NCBI GenBank assembly: GCA_003149935.1
Contig: QAMH01000008.1
Span: 186,001 to 250,000, forward strand
Reading direction: 5' to 3'
DNA length: 64,000 bases
From: Coriobacteriia bacterium
GTDB lineage: Bacteria > Actinomycetota > Coriobacteriia > Coriobacteriales > QAMH01
Shown here: one piece after another, positions 16,600 through 26,010 of the stretch
Layout: the number at the start of each line of letters is the position of its first letter
Position numbering within the stretch: the first letter of the stretch is position 1
Notes under the pieces: generated by a model
Databases searched by the model: none
The model's input: only the letters and a program-made list of their open reading frames with translations
What the model was told of the DNA's origin: nothing
Position numbers and translations under genes: made by a program

Positions 16600-19320
16600 A
16601 TGGTAGACGATCTGTTTGGCACCAACGGCGCCGACGATAACCAGGAATCCCTCATGGGAGACGAGGAGTTCGCCGAGGTCGTGGAGGCAACCGTCGAGGA
16701 TGTCGCCGAAAACGGCGAGGAAAGCCTCGAAGCAAAGATTAATCACGGCATCGGAACGCTCGATATAAACGTCGGCAAGGTCTCCGAGACCGACTTCGCG
16801 CGCGAGATGCGCACGTCGTTCCTCGAGTACTCGATGTCGGTCATCGTTGCACGCGCGCTTCCCGACGTGCGCGACGGTCTCAAACCCGTCCATCGCCGCA
16901 TCCTCTATGCAATGAGCGAGAGCGGTATCACGCCCAACAAGCCTCACGTCAAGTGCGCCCGCCCCGTCGGTGACTGCATGGGTAAATATCACCCGCACGG
17001 CGATGTGGCTATCTACGATACGCTCGTGCGTCTGGCCCAGGACTTCTCGATGCGTGTGCCGCTCATCGACGGGCATGGCAACTTCGGTTCCATCGATGGC
17101 GACTCTGCCGCAGCCATGCGTTATACCGAGGCGCGCCTGAACAAGCCCGCCATGGAGCTGCTCGCCGACCTCGAGAAGGAGACCGTTGACTGGCAGCCCA
17201 ACTACGACGAGTCGATGCAAGAGCCCAAGGTGCTCCCTGCACGTTTCCCGAACCTGCTCGTCAACGGTTCTGCCGGCATCGCCGTCGGCATGGCGACGAA
17301 CATTCCGCCGCATAACCTCGGCGAGGCCATCGACGCGACCATCGCCGTCATGGAAAACCCCGACATCTCGCTCGACGAGCTGCTGCAGATCATGCCCGGC
17401 CCAGACTTCCCGACCGGTGCAACCATCATGGGTCGAGCTGGTATCCGCGAGGCGTACGAGACCGGCCATGGCTCGATTACCATCCGCGCCAAGGCCCACG
17501 TCGAGAAGAGCACCTCGGGTCGCAACCGCATCGTCGTGACCGAGATTCCGTACCAGGTCAACAAGGCCAAGCTCATCGAGAAGATCGCCGACTTGGTCAA
17601 GCAGAAGACGGTCACGGAGATTTCCGGACTCAACGACGAGTCGGACCGCAAGGGCATGCGCATCGTCATCGACCTCAAGCGCGGCGAAGAGCCGCAGGTT
17701 GTGCTCAACAAGCTCTACAAGCACACGCAGCTGCAAACGGGCTTTGGTATCAACAACCTCGCGCTGGTCAACGGCGTGCCGCATATCCTGAGCCTCAAGG
17801 ACATGCTCTACAACTACATCGACCACCAGGTCGATGTTATCCAGCGCCGCACACGCTACGAGCTGCGCAAGGCCGAGGAGCGCGCCCACATCCTCGAGGG
17901 TCTCGTCATCGCCCTCGACAACATCGACGAGGTCATCTCCATCATTCGCTCCTCGCGCGATGACGCCGAGGCCCGCGCCAAGTTGATTGAGCGCTTTGGC
18001 CTCTCCGAGGTGCAATCCAACCACATCCTCGAGATGCGCCTGCGCCGCCTGACCGGCCTCGAGCGCGAGAAGATCGAGACCGAGCTCGCCGAGCTGCGCG
18101 AGAAGATCGCCTACTACAAGCGCGTCCTGGGTGACGAGAACCTCGTCAAGGAAATCATCCGCGACGAGATGCTCGAGATCAAGCGCCGCTATGGCGACAA
18201 GCGCCGTACCGAGATCGCCGACGAGGCGCGTGACCTCGATATCGAGGATCTCATCGCCGACGAGGACATGGTCGTCACCATCACCCGCAGCGGCTACATC
18301 AAACGCCTGCCGGTGGCCACGTACCGCCAGCAGAAGCGCGGCGGCAAGGGCATGAGTGGCGTGAAGCTCAAGGAGAATGACTTCGTCGAGCAGCTCTTCA
18401 TCGCCTCGACGCATGATTACATGCTCTTCTTCACGAGCAAGGGCAAGGTATATCGCCAGAAGGTGCACCAGATTCCGCTTGGCAGCCGCCAGGCCAAGGG
18501 CACGCCTGTCGTCAATCTGCTTCCCATCGAGGACGACGAGAAGGTCGCGACCGTCATCAACACGCGTGACTTCCCCGCCGACGAGTATCTGCTCTTCGCG
18601 ACCGCACACGGCATGGTCAAGAAGACGGCCTTCGACGCGTACAAGAACGTGCGCTCCAACGGCCTCATCGCCATCAACCTGCGCGATGCCGACGAGCTCA
18701 TCGCCGTGCGCCGCGTGGCTCCCGGCATGAAGGTCATGATGGTGAGCAGCGCCGGCAAGGCCATACGCTTCGACGAGTCCGAGGCGCGCCCGATGGGTCG
18801 CGACACGACGGGCGTTCACGGCATCCGCATCGACGTCAAGGGTGGCGACCGCGTGCTTGGCATGGAGATCGCGCCTGATGATAGCGACCTCTTCGTCATC
18901 ACCGAGCGCGGTTACGGCAAGCGCACCAAGGTCACCGAATACACCGAGCACCATCGCGGTGGTGGCGGTATGTCGACGATCAAGATGACCGACAAGAAGG
19001 GCAAAATTGCCGCGATGAAGATCATCAACGAGAAGCACGAGATGATGATCGTATCCGAGGAGGGCGTCGTGATCCGCGTGAAGGCGGGCGACATCTCCGA
19101 GCTTTCGCGTGCCACTCAGGGCGTCAAGGTCATGAACGTTGATGATTCCGACCGCGTCGTGGCAGTTGCACGCGTGGCCGGCGGCAAGAAAAAGAAGAAG
19201 GAAATCATCGAGGGCCAGACCGAGCTTCTCACCGAGGAAATCTCCGGCCAGATGAAGACCGAAGTTCCCGCCGACGTGGAAGACGACAACGACGAAGACG
19301 AGATCGATACCACCGACTAG
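16600..19320 (+). CDS. gyrA: DNA gyrase subunit A
   Basis: The DNA-breaking and rejoining subunit. An acidic 55-residue extension precedes the usual start (ARAMRTSFLEYSM equivalent). The quinolone-resistance region is visible as HPHGDVAIYDTLVRLAQ, with serine replaced by alanine in the DxxxY stretch (GDVAIYD). The catalytic tyrosine is in AAAMRYTEARL. C-terminal beta-pinwheel repeats include the GyrA box QKRGGKG. Length 906 with a lysine and acidic tail. Confidence 0.97.
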   Translation: MVDDLFGTNGADDNQESLMGDEEFAEVVEATVEDVAENGEESLEAKINHGIGTLDINVGKVSETDFAREMRTSFLEYSMSVIVARALPDVRDGLKPVHRRILYAMSESGITPNKPHVKCARPVGDCMGKYHPHGDVAIYDTLVRLAQDFSMRVPLIDGHGNFGSIDGDSAAAMRYTEARLNKPAMELLADLEKETVDWQPNYDESMQEPKVLPARFPNLLVNGSAGIAVGMATNIPPHNLGEAIDATIAVMENPDISLDELLQIMPGPDFPTGATIMGRAGIREAYETGHGSITIRAKAHVEKSTSGRNRIVVTEIPYQVNKAKLIEKIADLVKQKTVTEISGLNDESDRKGMRIVIDLKRGEEPQVVLNKLYKHTQLQTGFGINNLALVNGVPHILSLKDMLYNYIDHQVDVIQRRTRYELRKAEERAHILEGLVIALDNIDEVISIIRSSRDDAEARAKLIERFGLSEVQSNHILEMRLRRLTGLEREKIETELAELREKIAYYKRVLGDENLVKEIIRDEMLEIKRRYGDKRRTEIADEARDLDIEDLIADEDMVVTITRSGYIKRLPVATYRQQKRGGKGMSGVKLKENDFVEQLFIASTHDYMLFFTSKGKVYRQKVHQIPLGSRQAKGTPVVNLLPIEDDEKVATVINTRDFPADEYLLFATAHGMVKKTAFDAYKNVRSNGLIAINLRDADELIAVRRVAPGMKVMMVSSAGKAIRFDESEARPMGRDTTGVHGIRIDVKGGDRVLGMEIAPDDSDLFVITERGYGKRTKVTEYTEHHRGGGGMSTIKMTDKKGKIAAMKIINEKHEMMIVSEEGVVIRVKAGDISELSRATQGVKVMNVDDSDRVVAVARVAGGKKKKKEIIEGQTELLTEEISGQMKTEVPADVEDDNDEDEIDTTD

Positions 19321-19338
19321 TAGCCGCAAGTGACTAGG

Positions 19339-19373
19339 ATATGAGACAGCGTGCCAGGCACGCTGTCTCATAT
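19339..19373. repeat. Family A palindrome
   Basis: ATATGAGACAGCGTGCC and its exact reverse complement around one A (17+1+17 bp), 18 bases after the gyrA stop. The gap 19374-19486 to the tRNA shows no further feature. Confidence 0.88.
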
Positions 19374-19486
19374 GAGCCGCTCGTGTCGTTTGTGGGGCAC
19401 TTCCGCGGAAACGAGGAGAACTTTCTCGAATATTCGCTTCCCAAGGAACTAAGATTGTGGCAGTATACATGCTCGCGTATTTGCGC

Positions 19487-19563
19487 GGGCCTTTAGCTCA
19501 GTTGGCTAGAGCGCACGACTGATAATCGTGAGGTCACAAGTTCGAATCTTGTAAGGCCCACCA
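19487..19563 (+). tRNA. tRNA-Ile (GAT anticodon)
   Basis: Complete cloverleaf with acceptor GGGCCTT/AAGGCCC, anticodon loop CTGATAA, T-arm GTTCGAATC and encoded CCA. It is followed by a strong terminator, and it is not part of an rRNA operon here. Confidence 0.96.
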
Positions 19564-19574
19564 TTCTAGGTAAT

Positions 19575-19617
19575 AAACGCCCCGGCGTGGGCCGAGTCGC
19601 CGCCGGGGCGTTTATTG
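19575..19617 (+). terminator. Rho-independent terminator after tRNA-Ile
   Basis: A 13-bp perfect stem, AAACGCCCCGGCG with CGCCGGGGCGTTT, loop of 13 bases, followed by TTTATT. Confidence 0.9.
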
Positions 19618-19684
19618 ATACTAGGACGCAATGCACACGAGTCACGAGTCAAAGGGCCACACCTAATGTCTCGTTCTCGCCTTC

Positions 19685-19760
<76 letters not shown>

Positions 19761-19772
19761 ATACAGACGATG

Positions 19773-19797
19773 CGGGCACCTGTACGGTGCCCGTTTT
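19773..19797 (+). terminator. Terminator after tRNA-Ala
   Basis: Stem CGGGCACC/GGTGCCCG with a 5-base loop, followed by TTTT. It is also close to the convergent gene ending at 19853. Confidence 0.88.
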
Positions 19798-19852
19798 GTA
19801 TCGTTACTTATTCCAGATGCGGTTACAAATCCCGGCATAAGGTCCAAGAATC

Positions 19853-21370
19853 CTATTTTTTCAATGCACCAAAGATTCCGCGAATGATTTGTCGCGATGC
19901 CTCACGCCCAATCTGCCCGAGGACGGAGCTAACCTGCTTCACGGCCTGCTCCTGAACCTTTTGTGCCTTGTGTTCCTCGGCTGCCGCCGCCTTCTCGGCT
20001 TCTTTTGCCTTTTGCTTCTCGAACTCCGCCCGCTCCTTTTCCAGCGCCTCGCGCTCGGCTGCAAGATCATCGGCAACATCCTGCTCGAGCTCCTGTTTGT
20101 TTATGAGCTCGTAAGCGGACTCGCGGTCAATAGCCTGCCCGTACTTGTCCATGAGCGTCTTCTGGTCGGAAAGCACCTGCTCGACCACGGCATCGTCAGC
20201 GGCTGCCATGCGACATTGCGGAGGCAAGATCTTCGCGTATTCGACGACGCTCGGCTTGCCATCGGCATCGAGGAACGATACGAGCGCTTCTCCGGTGCCA
20301 AGCTCGAGGATCTTCTCCTTTGCGTCGAACGCGGGATTCTCGCGAAACGCCTGTGCCGCAGCCTTTACGGCCTTCTGCTCGGCGGGCGTGTAGGCACGCA
20401 AGCCATGTTGGATGCGGTTCGAGAGTTGCGCGAGTACCTCGTCGGGAATATCGGAAGGAGATTGCGTGATGAAGTACACGCCTACGCCCTTGGAGCGGAT
20501 GAGCTTCACGACCTGCACGATCTTGCCCAGTAGCTCCTTGGGCATGCCGTTAAAGAGCAAATGTGCCTCGTCGAAGAAGAAGACAAACTTCGGCTTGTCC
20601 GCATTACCCACCTCGGGCAGAGTCTCGAAGAGCTCGCTCAACATCCAAAGCAGGAACATCGCGTAAATCTGCGGGCTGTTGATAAGTTGGGTGGCATTTA
20701 AAACGTTGACGTAACCCTGACCGTTCTCGTCAGTCGAGAACCAATCGTCAAGCTCAAGGTCGGGCTCACCAAAGAAGACGTCGCCTCCCTGGTCCTCGAT
20801 GGCAATGAGCGCGCGCAGGATTGCGCCGACCGACTGTGACGAGACCTTGCCGTAGGTCGATTCGATTTCCTTGGCGTGTTCCGAAACGTAATTGAGCATC
20901 GCGCGCAGGTCCTTGAGATCGATGAGCAGCATCTGCTGGTCATCGGCAACGCGGAAGACGATATTGAGCACGCCCTCTTGCACCTCGGTCAGCTCGAGCA
21001 AGCGCGCGAGCATAACGGGACCCATGTCGGACACGGTGATGCGCACCGGGATTCCTCGGCCGTCGTGCATATCCCACAGACGCGTGGGGCACCCCTCGAG
21101 CTTCCAGTTCTCGATGCCGAACTTCTCGACGCGCTTCGCGACGTTCTCGGTATCGTCACCCGCTTGCGCGATGCCGCTTACGTCCCCCTTCACGTCGGCC
21201 ATGAAAACGGGTACGCCAGCCTTCGAGAAACCCTCGGCGAGCACCTTGAGGGTGACGGTCTTGCCCGTACCCGATGCGCCGGCGATGAGACCATGGCGAT
21301 TTGCCTGGTCGAGAAGCAGATTGCAGGCAGTTTCTCCCTGTCCAACCCAGATGTGATTCTCTTCAAGCAT
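19853..21370 (-). CDS. HerA-like ATPase, DUF853 family (YjgR-like)
   Basis: A FtsK/HerA-type P-loop ATPase of 505 residues. It shows LIAGASGTGKTVTLKVLAE (Walker A at about residues 27-45), VFMADVKGDVSG and FVFFFDEAHLLFNGMP (Walker B). The C-terminal 80 residues are a charged Ala/Glu/Lys coiled coil, then SSVLGQIGREASRQIIRGIFG, which is typical of DUF853. The role of this family is not settled; DNA translocation is inferred from HerA. It stands alone and converges on the tRNA genes. Confidence 0.85.
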   Translation of the reverse strand: MLEENHIWVGQGETACNLLLDQANRHGLIAGASGTGKTVTLKVLAEGFSKAGVPVFMADVKGDVSGIAQAGDDTENVAKRVEKFGIENWKLEGCPTRLWDMHDGRGIPVRITVSDMGPVMLARLLELTEVQEGVLNIVFRVADDQQMLLIDLKDLRAMLNYVSEHAKEIESTYGKVSSQSVGAILRALIAIEDQGGDVFFGEPDLELDDWFSTDENGQGYVNVLNATQLINSPQIYAMFLLWMLSELFETLPEVGNADKPKFVFFFDEAHLLFNGMPKELLGKIVQVVKLIRSKGVGVYFITQSPSDIPDEVLAQLSNRIQHGLRAYTPAEQKAVKAAAQAFRENPAFDAKEKILELGTGEALVSFLDADGKPSVVEYAKILPPQCRMAAADDAVVEQVLSDQKTLMDKYGQAIDRESAYELINKQELEQDVADDLAAEREALEKERAEFEKQKAKEAEKAAAAEEHKAQKVQEQAVKQVSSVLGQIGREASRQIIRGIFGALKK

Positions 21371-21562
21371 GGTGTCTCCTGAGGTCGGTTGTTGATTCGT
21401 GTGATGACATCGATTTTATCATGCATGACGTGCGGCGTTTTATGCGTAAAGGCGCCCACTATTGGTCTGAGTGTCATATTTGGTACACGTGTTTATCTCG
21501 ACTTACCTTATACTGTTGGCTTACGTGCAGTACAGCACATGATTTAAGGAAAGAGGTGCCTT

Positions 21563-22081
21563 GTGCGCAAAGGCAACATCATAACCATTGCGGTTCTCGC
21601 CATCTTGTCCCTCGTGTTTTTGTGGCTTTGGAACGCACTCGGCTTCTCGTTCACCGATCCGGTCGATCTTGCCATTACCATCGTCTGGTGGGTTGTCATC
21701 ATCGCTGTCGTCGTCGCGATTGTCGTGACCGAAAGACGCCGTCGCGAGCGCATCCGCACGGTCTTCGTTGCCGATGGGGTTCTCTACAACTGCGAAAGCG
21801 GCGTAATTCGCCTCAACAACGCAGCCGATGCCAAGAACTACGTCAAGGCAATCAGGCACGCGCTCAATAATCTCGACTATGGCGCGGAGGCAAAGCTCAG
21901 TCAGAACCAGCCGCGTTTGCACTTCAAGTACATCGTGCGCTCCAAGCGCTTTTCCGATGGTGGCAGGATGTGGGCAGGAGAGCTTGTCAACGTGAGAAAC
22001 CCACAGGAAAACAGGGATTTTTCCGGTGCCGAGCAGCTCGCCAAGCTCATTGGCGCAGGCATGGAAAAGGATGCCCGCTAG
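21563..22081 (+). CDS. Hypothetical membrane protein, two N-terminal transmembrane segments
   Basis: I do not recognise a family. Residues 5-27 and 33-55 are hydrophobic and followed by ERRRRERIR, so the remaining 115 residues are probably cytoplasmic. The soluble part has VFVADGVLYNCESGVIRLNNAADAK and a C-terminal mixed alpha/beta pattern. The GTG start follows AAGGAAAGAGG. Its stop overlaps the stop of the convergent regulator (CTAG at 22078-22081). Confidence 0.7.
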   Translation: MRKGNIITIAVLAILSLVFLWLWNALGFSFTDPVDLAITIVWWVVIIAVVVAIVVTERRRRERIRTVFVADGVLYNCESGVIRLNNAADAKNYVKAIRHALNNLDYGAEAKLSQNQPRLHFKYIVRSKRFSDGGRMWAGELVNVRNPQENRDFSGAEQLAKLIGAGMEKDAR

Positions 22082-22821
22082 CGCAGTAGTCTCCAGTACC
22101 CCGCCTTTGCCGACCCCACGCGGTCGATAATTCCCAGCTCGCGTAGCTTTCTGAACGATCGCCGTACTGTGCTTTCGCTCACACCAAGCAGCTCTGCAAT
22201 GCGTGGTGCGGTGGCGCGTCCGTTGGCGCGCAGTGCGCGGAGCACGAATTCGTCTGTCGAGGTGAGGTCGAGGTTGTTCGCCGCAGCGATGGAGCGTTGC
22301 GAAAAGGGAGCGCCACGCAGCTCGTCCCCCGTTGCAAGCCCGTCGAATATGGAGTTGGCGTTTTGCGTGAGTGGTTGAGGGTCGGTGGGTTTCTCGCTGG
22401 TGTCCTCGAGAGTGCGGGCCTCCGCGGTCTGCTCCTGCTCAGATGCGATACGGCGAAGGTCTGCCACGTCTTCGGGACGTACGACCATGTTCTCTTCCAC
22501 CGCAGCGTCGTAATACCAGCATGCCCCACGATACTTGATGGGATGGTCGGGGTTTCCCGCCGGAACGACGACCTCGAGGCAGAAGACGGCACCGTCGAGC
22601 ACGGGCTCGGTCACGCAGACGATACCGAGCTCCTTTTGGGTGATGCGAGGGATTTGCTCGAACGGCTTGCGCATGCGCGTCAGGCCCTTCGCGCAGTCCT
22701 TGCCCGCAGAATCGACGAGCAGCACGCCGCCACCCGCGTTGGCGATTCCGCAGATAAGGGCGATGTGTCCCTGCTCCCACGAATCCCGTTGTACGCGCAA
22801 TGTGTCTGCAGAATCGGGCAT
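22078..22821 (-). CDS. Transcription regulator with AlbA_2-like N-domain and winged helix
   Basis: Residues 14-110 resemble the Schlafen/AlbA_2 domain (IALICGIANAGGGVLLVD, then a GLTRM segment and VFCLEVVVPAG...IKYRGACWY). The C-terminus is a winged helix of the DeoR type (RIAELLGVSESTVRRSFRKLRELGII). I chose the ATG at 22821 because GGGAGG lies 7 bases upstream, rather than an in-frame ATG at 22839. The N-terminal domain lacks the usual acidic helix of full AlbA_2 regulators. The ligand and targets are unknown. It lies divergent from the surface protein at 23054, which it might regulate (inference). Confidence 0.7.
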   Translation of the reverse strand: MPDSADTLRVQRDSWEQGHIALICGIANAGGGVLLVDSAGKDCAKGLTRMRKPFEQIPRITQKELGIVCVTEPVLDGAVFCLEVVVPAGNPDHPIKYRGACWYYDAAVEENMVVRPEDVADLRRIASEQEQTAEARTLEDTSEKPTDPQPLTQNANSIFDGLATGDELRGAPFSQRSIAAANNLDLTSTDEFVLRALRANGRATAPRIAELLGVSESTVRRSFRKLRELGIIDRVGSAKAGYWRLLR

Positions 22822-22911
22822 ACCGGCACCTCCCATCATCGAAAACGGCTTTTCGAGGCTACCATTTGGTTGGATGAAACAGCCGTTCAGCGCACCTACA
22901 AGGTCATTACC

Positions 22912-22940
22912 ATATCATTATACTATCAATACCCTGTCAA
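22912..22940 (-). promoter_or_regulatory. Candidate promoter for the AlbA_2/winged-helix regulator
   Basis: On the minus strand TTGACA (22935-22940) is followed after 17 bases by TGATAT (22912-22917). The 210-base divergent gap also holds the promoter of the surface protein at 23054, where I see no clear hexamer pair. Confidence 0.45.
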
Positions 22941-23053
22941 AACGAAGGCGTCAGTTGACTTTATCTATATAGTTGCGGGTATCGCGCGTCACATTGACGC
23001 ACAGGAATCACCCACACATTGCTTTGGTTGATGGCAGCGGATAAGGGGCAAGC

Positions 23054-25255
23054 ATGAACAACTTGGAACGCATGATGGATGTGAAGAGGAGCATGGCGGC
23101 AAAAGTGATCGCGGCGTTTATGTCCGTGGCACTTGCGCTTACGATGACCAACGTCTCGCTCTTCGCAGGTTACGCATGGGCTGACGATGAGCCCGAGCAG
23201 GCGGCGGAGAACACCGCCGGAAATGTTCCCGAGGAGGAGACGCCCGCACCTGAGACGCCTGCCGAGGAAACCCCCGCTGTTGCCGAGGAAGATGCCGAGG
23301 ATGAGGCAGAGCCCGTTGTCGAGGAGCCTGTCGAAACTCCTGCTGCCGAGGAGGAGCCCGTCATCACCGAGCCGCAGAGCAATGCCTCTGTGCTTATGGT
23401 TGCCGAAGAGACGATCGTCCATGAGGCGCTTGCACTTGCGCCGCTGGACAATCCTGATATCAAGGACGATAAGCCCAGTGCTACCAAAACCATAGCCTTG
23501 ACAATCCATTGCAACAAGAAAGAAAAACTGAAATGTCCGACCAATGAATGGAACATCAATCACGTTGCGGGAACATACACCGAGTGGAAGCCCTACGGCG
23601 CTGCCCTCGAGGTGATAGATGATGAAAACGCATACGTTACCGCGGGAAAAGTCACCGAAGCAACCGTTACTCATGATTGCATCGGGGATCACGGCCTTTG
23701 GTGGCGCCACAGAGTAACGTTTGAGATTACTGTCACGCACGATCTCGTTGATGTCGAGGCCAAAGAGCCCACCTGTACCGAACCTGGCAACGAAAAAGGC
23801 CAAATGTGCACCACGTGTGGCTGGACAGATGTTAAGACCATCCCCGCCACTGGTCATACCGAGGTCATCGATGAGGCCGTTGCCCCCACCTGCACCGAGA
23901 CCGGACAGACCGAGGGAAAGCACTGCTCGGTCTGCGGCAAAGTCACTGTCGCTCCGTCGCTTCTTCCCTCCCTCGGTCATAAAACTGATGGCAAGGTCGA
24001 GCACAAGGATGCCACCTGCACCGAGACCGGCGTCGTCGGTGGTACCTACTGCACCAGATGCAACTATGGCAAAGACGCTGCCGAGGCCGTTATCGACGCT
24101 AAAGGTCACAACACCGACGGTGTGGTCGAGCACGTGGAAGCTACCTGCACCGAGACTGGTGTCGCCGGCGGCGTCTACTGCACGGCCTGCGGCGAGGGCA
24201 AGGAGGCTGCCGAAGCTATCCTTCCTGCTAAGGGCCACACCGAGGCCATCGATGCCGCCATCGCTCCCACCTGCACCGAGGCCGGCCTGACCGAGGGCAA
24301 GCACTGCAGCACATGCGGTACCATCCTCATCGCTCAGCAGACCATTGACGCCCTTGGCCATGAACTTGAGGTTACGGACCGAGTTTCCTCATCTTGCGTT
24401 AATCACGGTTATATCACCAAGGAGTGCACGCGCTGTGATCACATCGAGTTCGAGGAACTTCCCCTTGACGAGAACGCTCACAAGATCTTTGGCGTGACGG
24501 GCTATGCTCCCACCTGCACCGTTGCTGGCTTAACCGATAAAAGCTATTGCATAAGCTGCGGAAAAGTTTTCATCGAGCAGCAGGAAATCCCCGCCCTCGG
24601 TCATGACTGGGACGAAGGCATCGTAACCACTGAACCCACCTGCATCGAGGATGGTGTCATGACCTTCACTTGCAAGCGCGATGGCTGCGATGCCACCAAG
24701 ACCGAAGCCATCTCCGCCAATGGTCACAACACCGATGGCATGATTGAGCACGTGGATGCCACCTGCACTGCCGACGGCGTCGTGGGCGGAACCTTCTGCA
24801 CGGCTTGCGGCGAGGGCGAAGAGGCTGCCAGGACCATCATCGAGGCCACCGGCCATGCCTATGGCGAGTGGACCGTCGTGACCCCGGCGACGATCGACGC
24901 CGAGGGTCTTGAGCAGCGCGTTTGCGCCAATGACCCTGCGCACATCGAGACGAGGACCATCGACATCCTTCCCGCCACGACCATCACCTGGTACGACGAG
25001 GACGGCACGACTGTGCTTTCCACCATGCGCTACATCCAGGGTACCATCGAGCCTAGCTTCGCCGGTGAGGCTCCCGTCAAGGCAGAAGACGCCGACTACA
25101 CCTACAGCTTCAACGGCTGGGAGAACGTGACGAGGACTGACTCCGTCATCGCCTACAGGGCTACGTACACCGCCACGGCCAAGCCGCAGCCCCCCCGTCC
25201 CCGTGGATCCCGAGGATCCCACCCCCGTCGATCCGGTAGACCCGACGCCGATTGA
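23054..25255 (+). CDS. CxxC-repeat surface protein, 5' part (frameshifted)
   Basis: A large exported protein with a signal peptide at residues 1-43 (VALALTMTNVSLFAGYAWA, cleavage before DDEPEQ). A Glu/Pro/Ala-rich stretch follows to about 120. About nine imperfect repeats of roughly 40 residues then run from about residue 240 to 610. Each has a TCTE-G core, a CxxC pair such as CSVCG, CTACG or CSTCG, and a GH at the end. The CxxC pairs suggest metal-binding knuckles. The reading frame passes a run of seven C at 25190-25196 and then ends in a short unrelated tail (RPRGSRGSH...). With six C the frame would continue to 25802. AAGGGG precedes the ATG. Confidence 0.85.
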   Translation: MNNLERMMDVKRSMAAKVIAAFMSVALALTMTNVSLFAGYAWADDEPEQAAENTAGNVPEEETPAPETPAEETPAVAEEDAEDEAEPVVEEPVETPAAEEEPVITEPQSNASVLMVAEETIVHEALALAPLDNPDIKDDKPSATKTIALTIHCNKKEKLKCPTNEWNINHVAGTYTEWKPYGAALEVIDDENAYVTAGKVTEATVTHDCIGDHGLWWRHRVTFEITVTHDLVDVEAKEPTCTEPGNEKGQMCTTCGWTDVKTIPATGHTEVIDEAVAPTCTETGQTEGKHCSVCGKVTVAPSLLPSLGHKTDGKVEHKDATCTETGVVGGTYCTRCNYGKDAAEAVIDAKGHNTDGVVEHVEATCTETGVAGGVYCTACGEGKEAAEAILPAKGHTEAIDAAIAPTCTEAGLTEGKHCSTCGTILIAQQTIDALGHELEVTDRVSSSCVNHGYITKECTRCDHIEFEELPLDENAHKIFGVTGYAPTCTVAGLTDKSYCISCGKVFIEQQEIPALGHDWDEGIVTTEPTCIEDGVMTFTCKRDGCDATKTEAISANGHNTDGMIEHVDATCTADGVVGGTFCTACGEGEEAARTIIEATGHAYGEWTVVTPATIDAEGLEQRVCANDPAHIETRTIDILPATTITWYDEDGTTVLSTMRYIQGTIEPSFAGEAPVKAEDADYTYSFNGWENVTRTDSVIAYRATYTATAKPQPPRPRGSRGSHPRRSGRPDAD
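25190..25196 (+). repeat. Poly-C tract (C7) at the frameshift
   Basis: Seven consecutive C. In the frame of the upstream part the codons read CAG CCC CCC CGT. With one C fewer they read CAG CCC CCC GTC CCC GTG GAT CCC, which joins the downstream Pro/Asp repeat. This could be phase variation by slippage, a true mutation or a sequencing error. Confidence 0.8.
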
Positions 25256-25802
25256 CCCCACTCCGGTGGACCCCGTCGACCCCACGCCGGTTGACCCGAT
25301 GCCGACCCCTGATGATCCGATCCCCGTCGACCCCACGCCGACTCCGGATCCTGCCCCGACGCCCACTCCTGGCGGTGACGGCACGGGCACCGACGCCGGT
25401 GCGGGCACTGGCACCGGTACGGGCACTGCAACCACACCCACGGCTCCTGCCACGACCGTGATTCCCGATGACGCGACGCCGCTTGCTGCTGCTCCCGCCG
25501 CCGCGCCCGCAGCTGCTGCCCCCGCCGCCGAGACCATCGCCGACGACGCCAACCCCTTGGCTGCCGCGCCCGGCGAGGAGACCATCGACGACGAGGGCAA
25601 TCCGCTCGCGTCCTTCGAGCTGGCTCCGCAGTGCTGGGTGCACTGGCTGATGCTCATCGGCATCATCGTCACCGCCTTCTATGGCATTGGCGTTGTCATC
25701 AACCGCCGCAAGGACATCCAGGTTGTTGACGAGGTCGAGGCAGAGGTGATGGGCCAGCGCCCGGCGCAGCGCAGAGACGCCCGTCGTTCGCAGGAGGCCT
25801 AG
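25203..25802 (+). pseudogene. 3' part of the CxxC-repeat surface protein (out of frame)
   Basis: This frame encodes a wall-spanning stretch of DPTPVDP-type repeats, then Gly/Thr and Ala/Pro-rich sequence. A hydrophobic segment (WVHWLMLIGIIVTAFYGIGVV) follows, then a positively charged cytoplasmic tail with NRRKD. This is the missing membrane anchor of the protein beginning at 23054. It has no plausible start of its own: the GTG at 25203 lacks a ribosome site and falls inside the repeat. Joined, the product would be about 915 residues. A good terminator follows at 25832. Confidence 0.75.
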
Positions 25803-25831
25803 GCCAATAACCAGCGCGACATATCTATCAC

Positions 25832-25866
25832 AAAGGATGCGGTTCCAACCAGGGCCGCATCCTTTT
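25832..25866 (+). terminator. Terminator after the surface protein gene
   Basis: Stem AAAGGATGCGG/CCGCATCCTTT with a 12-base loop and a terminal T. An isolated TATAAT at 25967-25972 further on is a -10 candidate for the NhaC gene, but without a clear -35. Confidence 0.85.
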
Positions 25867-26010
25867 GCCTGAGCATCCTGCCTCTTTTCCGCGTGGCTTA
25901 ACGCCCTGCTTGCCCCGTTCAGGGCGCTCGAATCGACAAACAGGCCGCACATACTGTGAAGATGCCTATAATGTGCAGGAATATCGCAACCGACACGCAT
26001 TGGGGAGAAC

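Noticed and set aside
16537..19470. A 977-residue open frame antisense to gyrA
   Set aside because: It mirrors the strong codon bias of gyrA, has no ribosome site or recognisable domain, and is explained by the high GC at third positions.
23770..24900. CRISPR-like direct repeats
   Set aside because: The periodicity is the protein repeat of a coding sequence; there are no uniform repeats with unrelated spacers.
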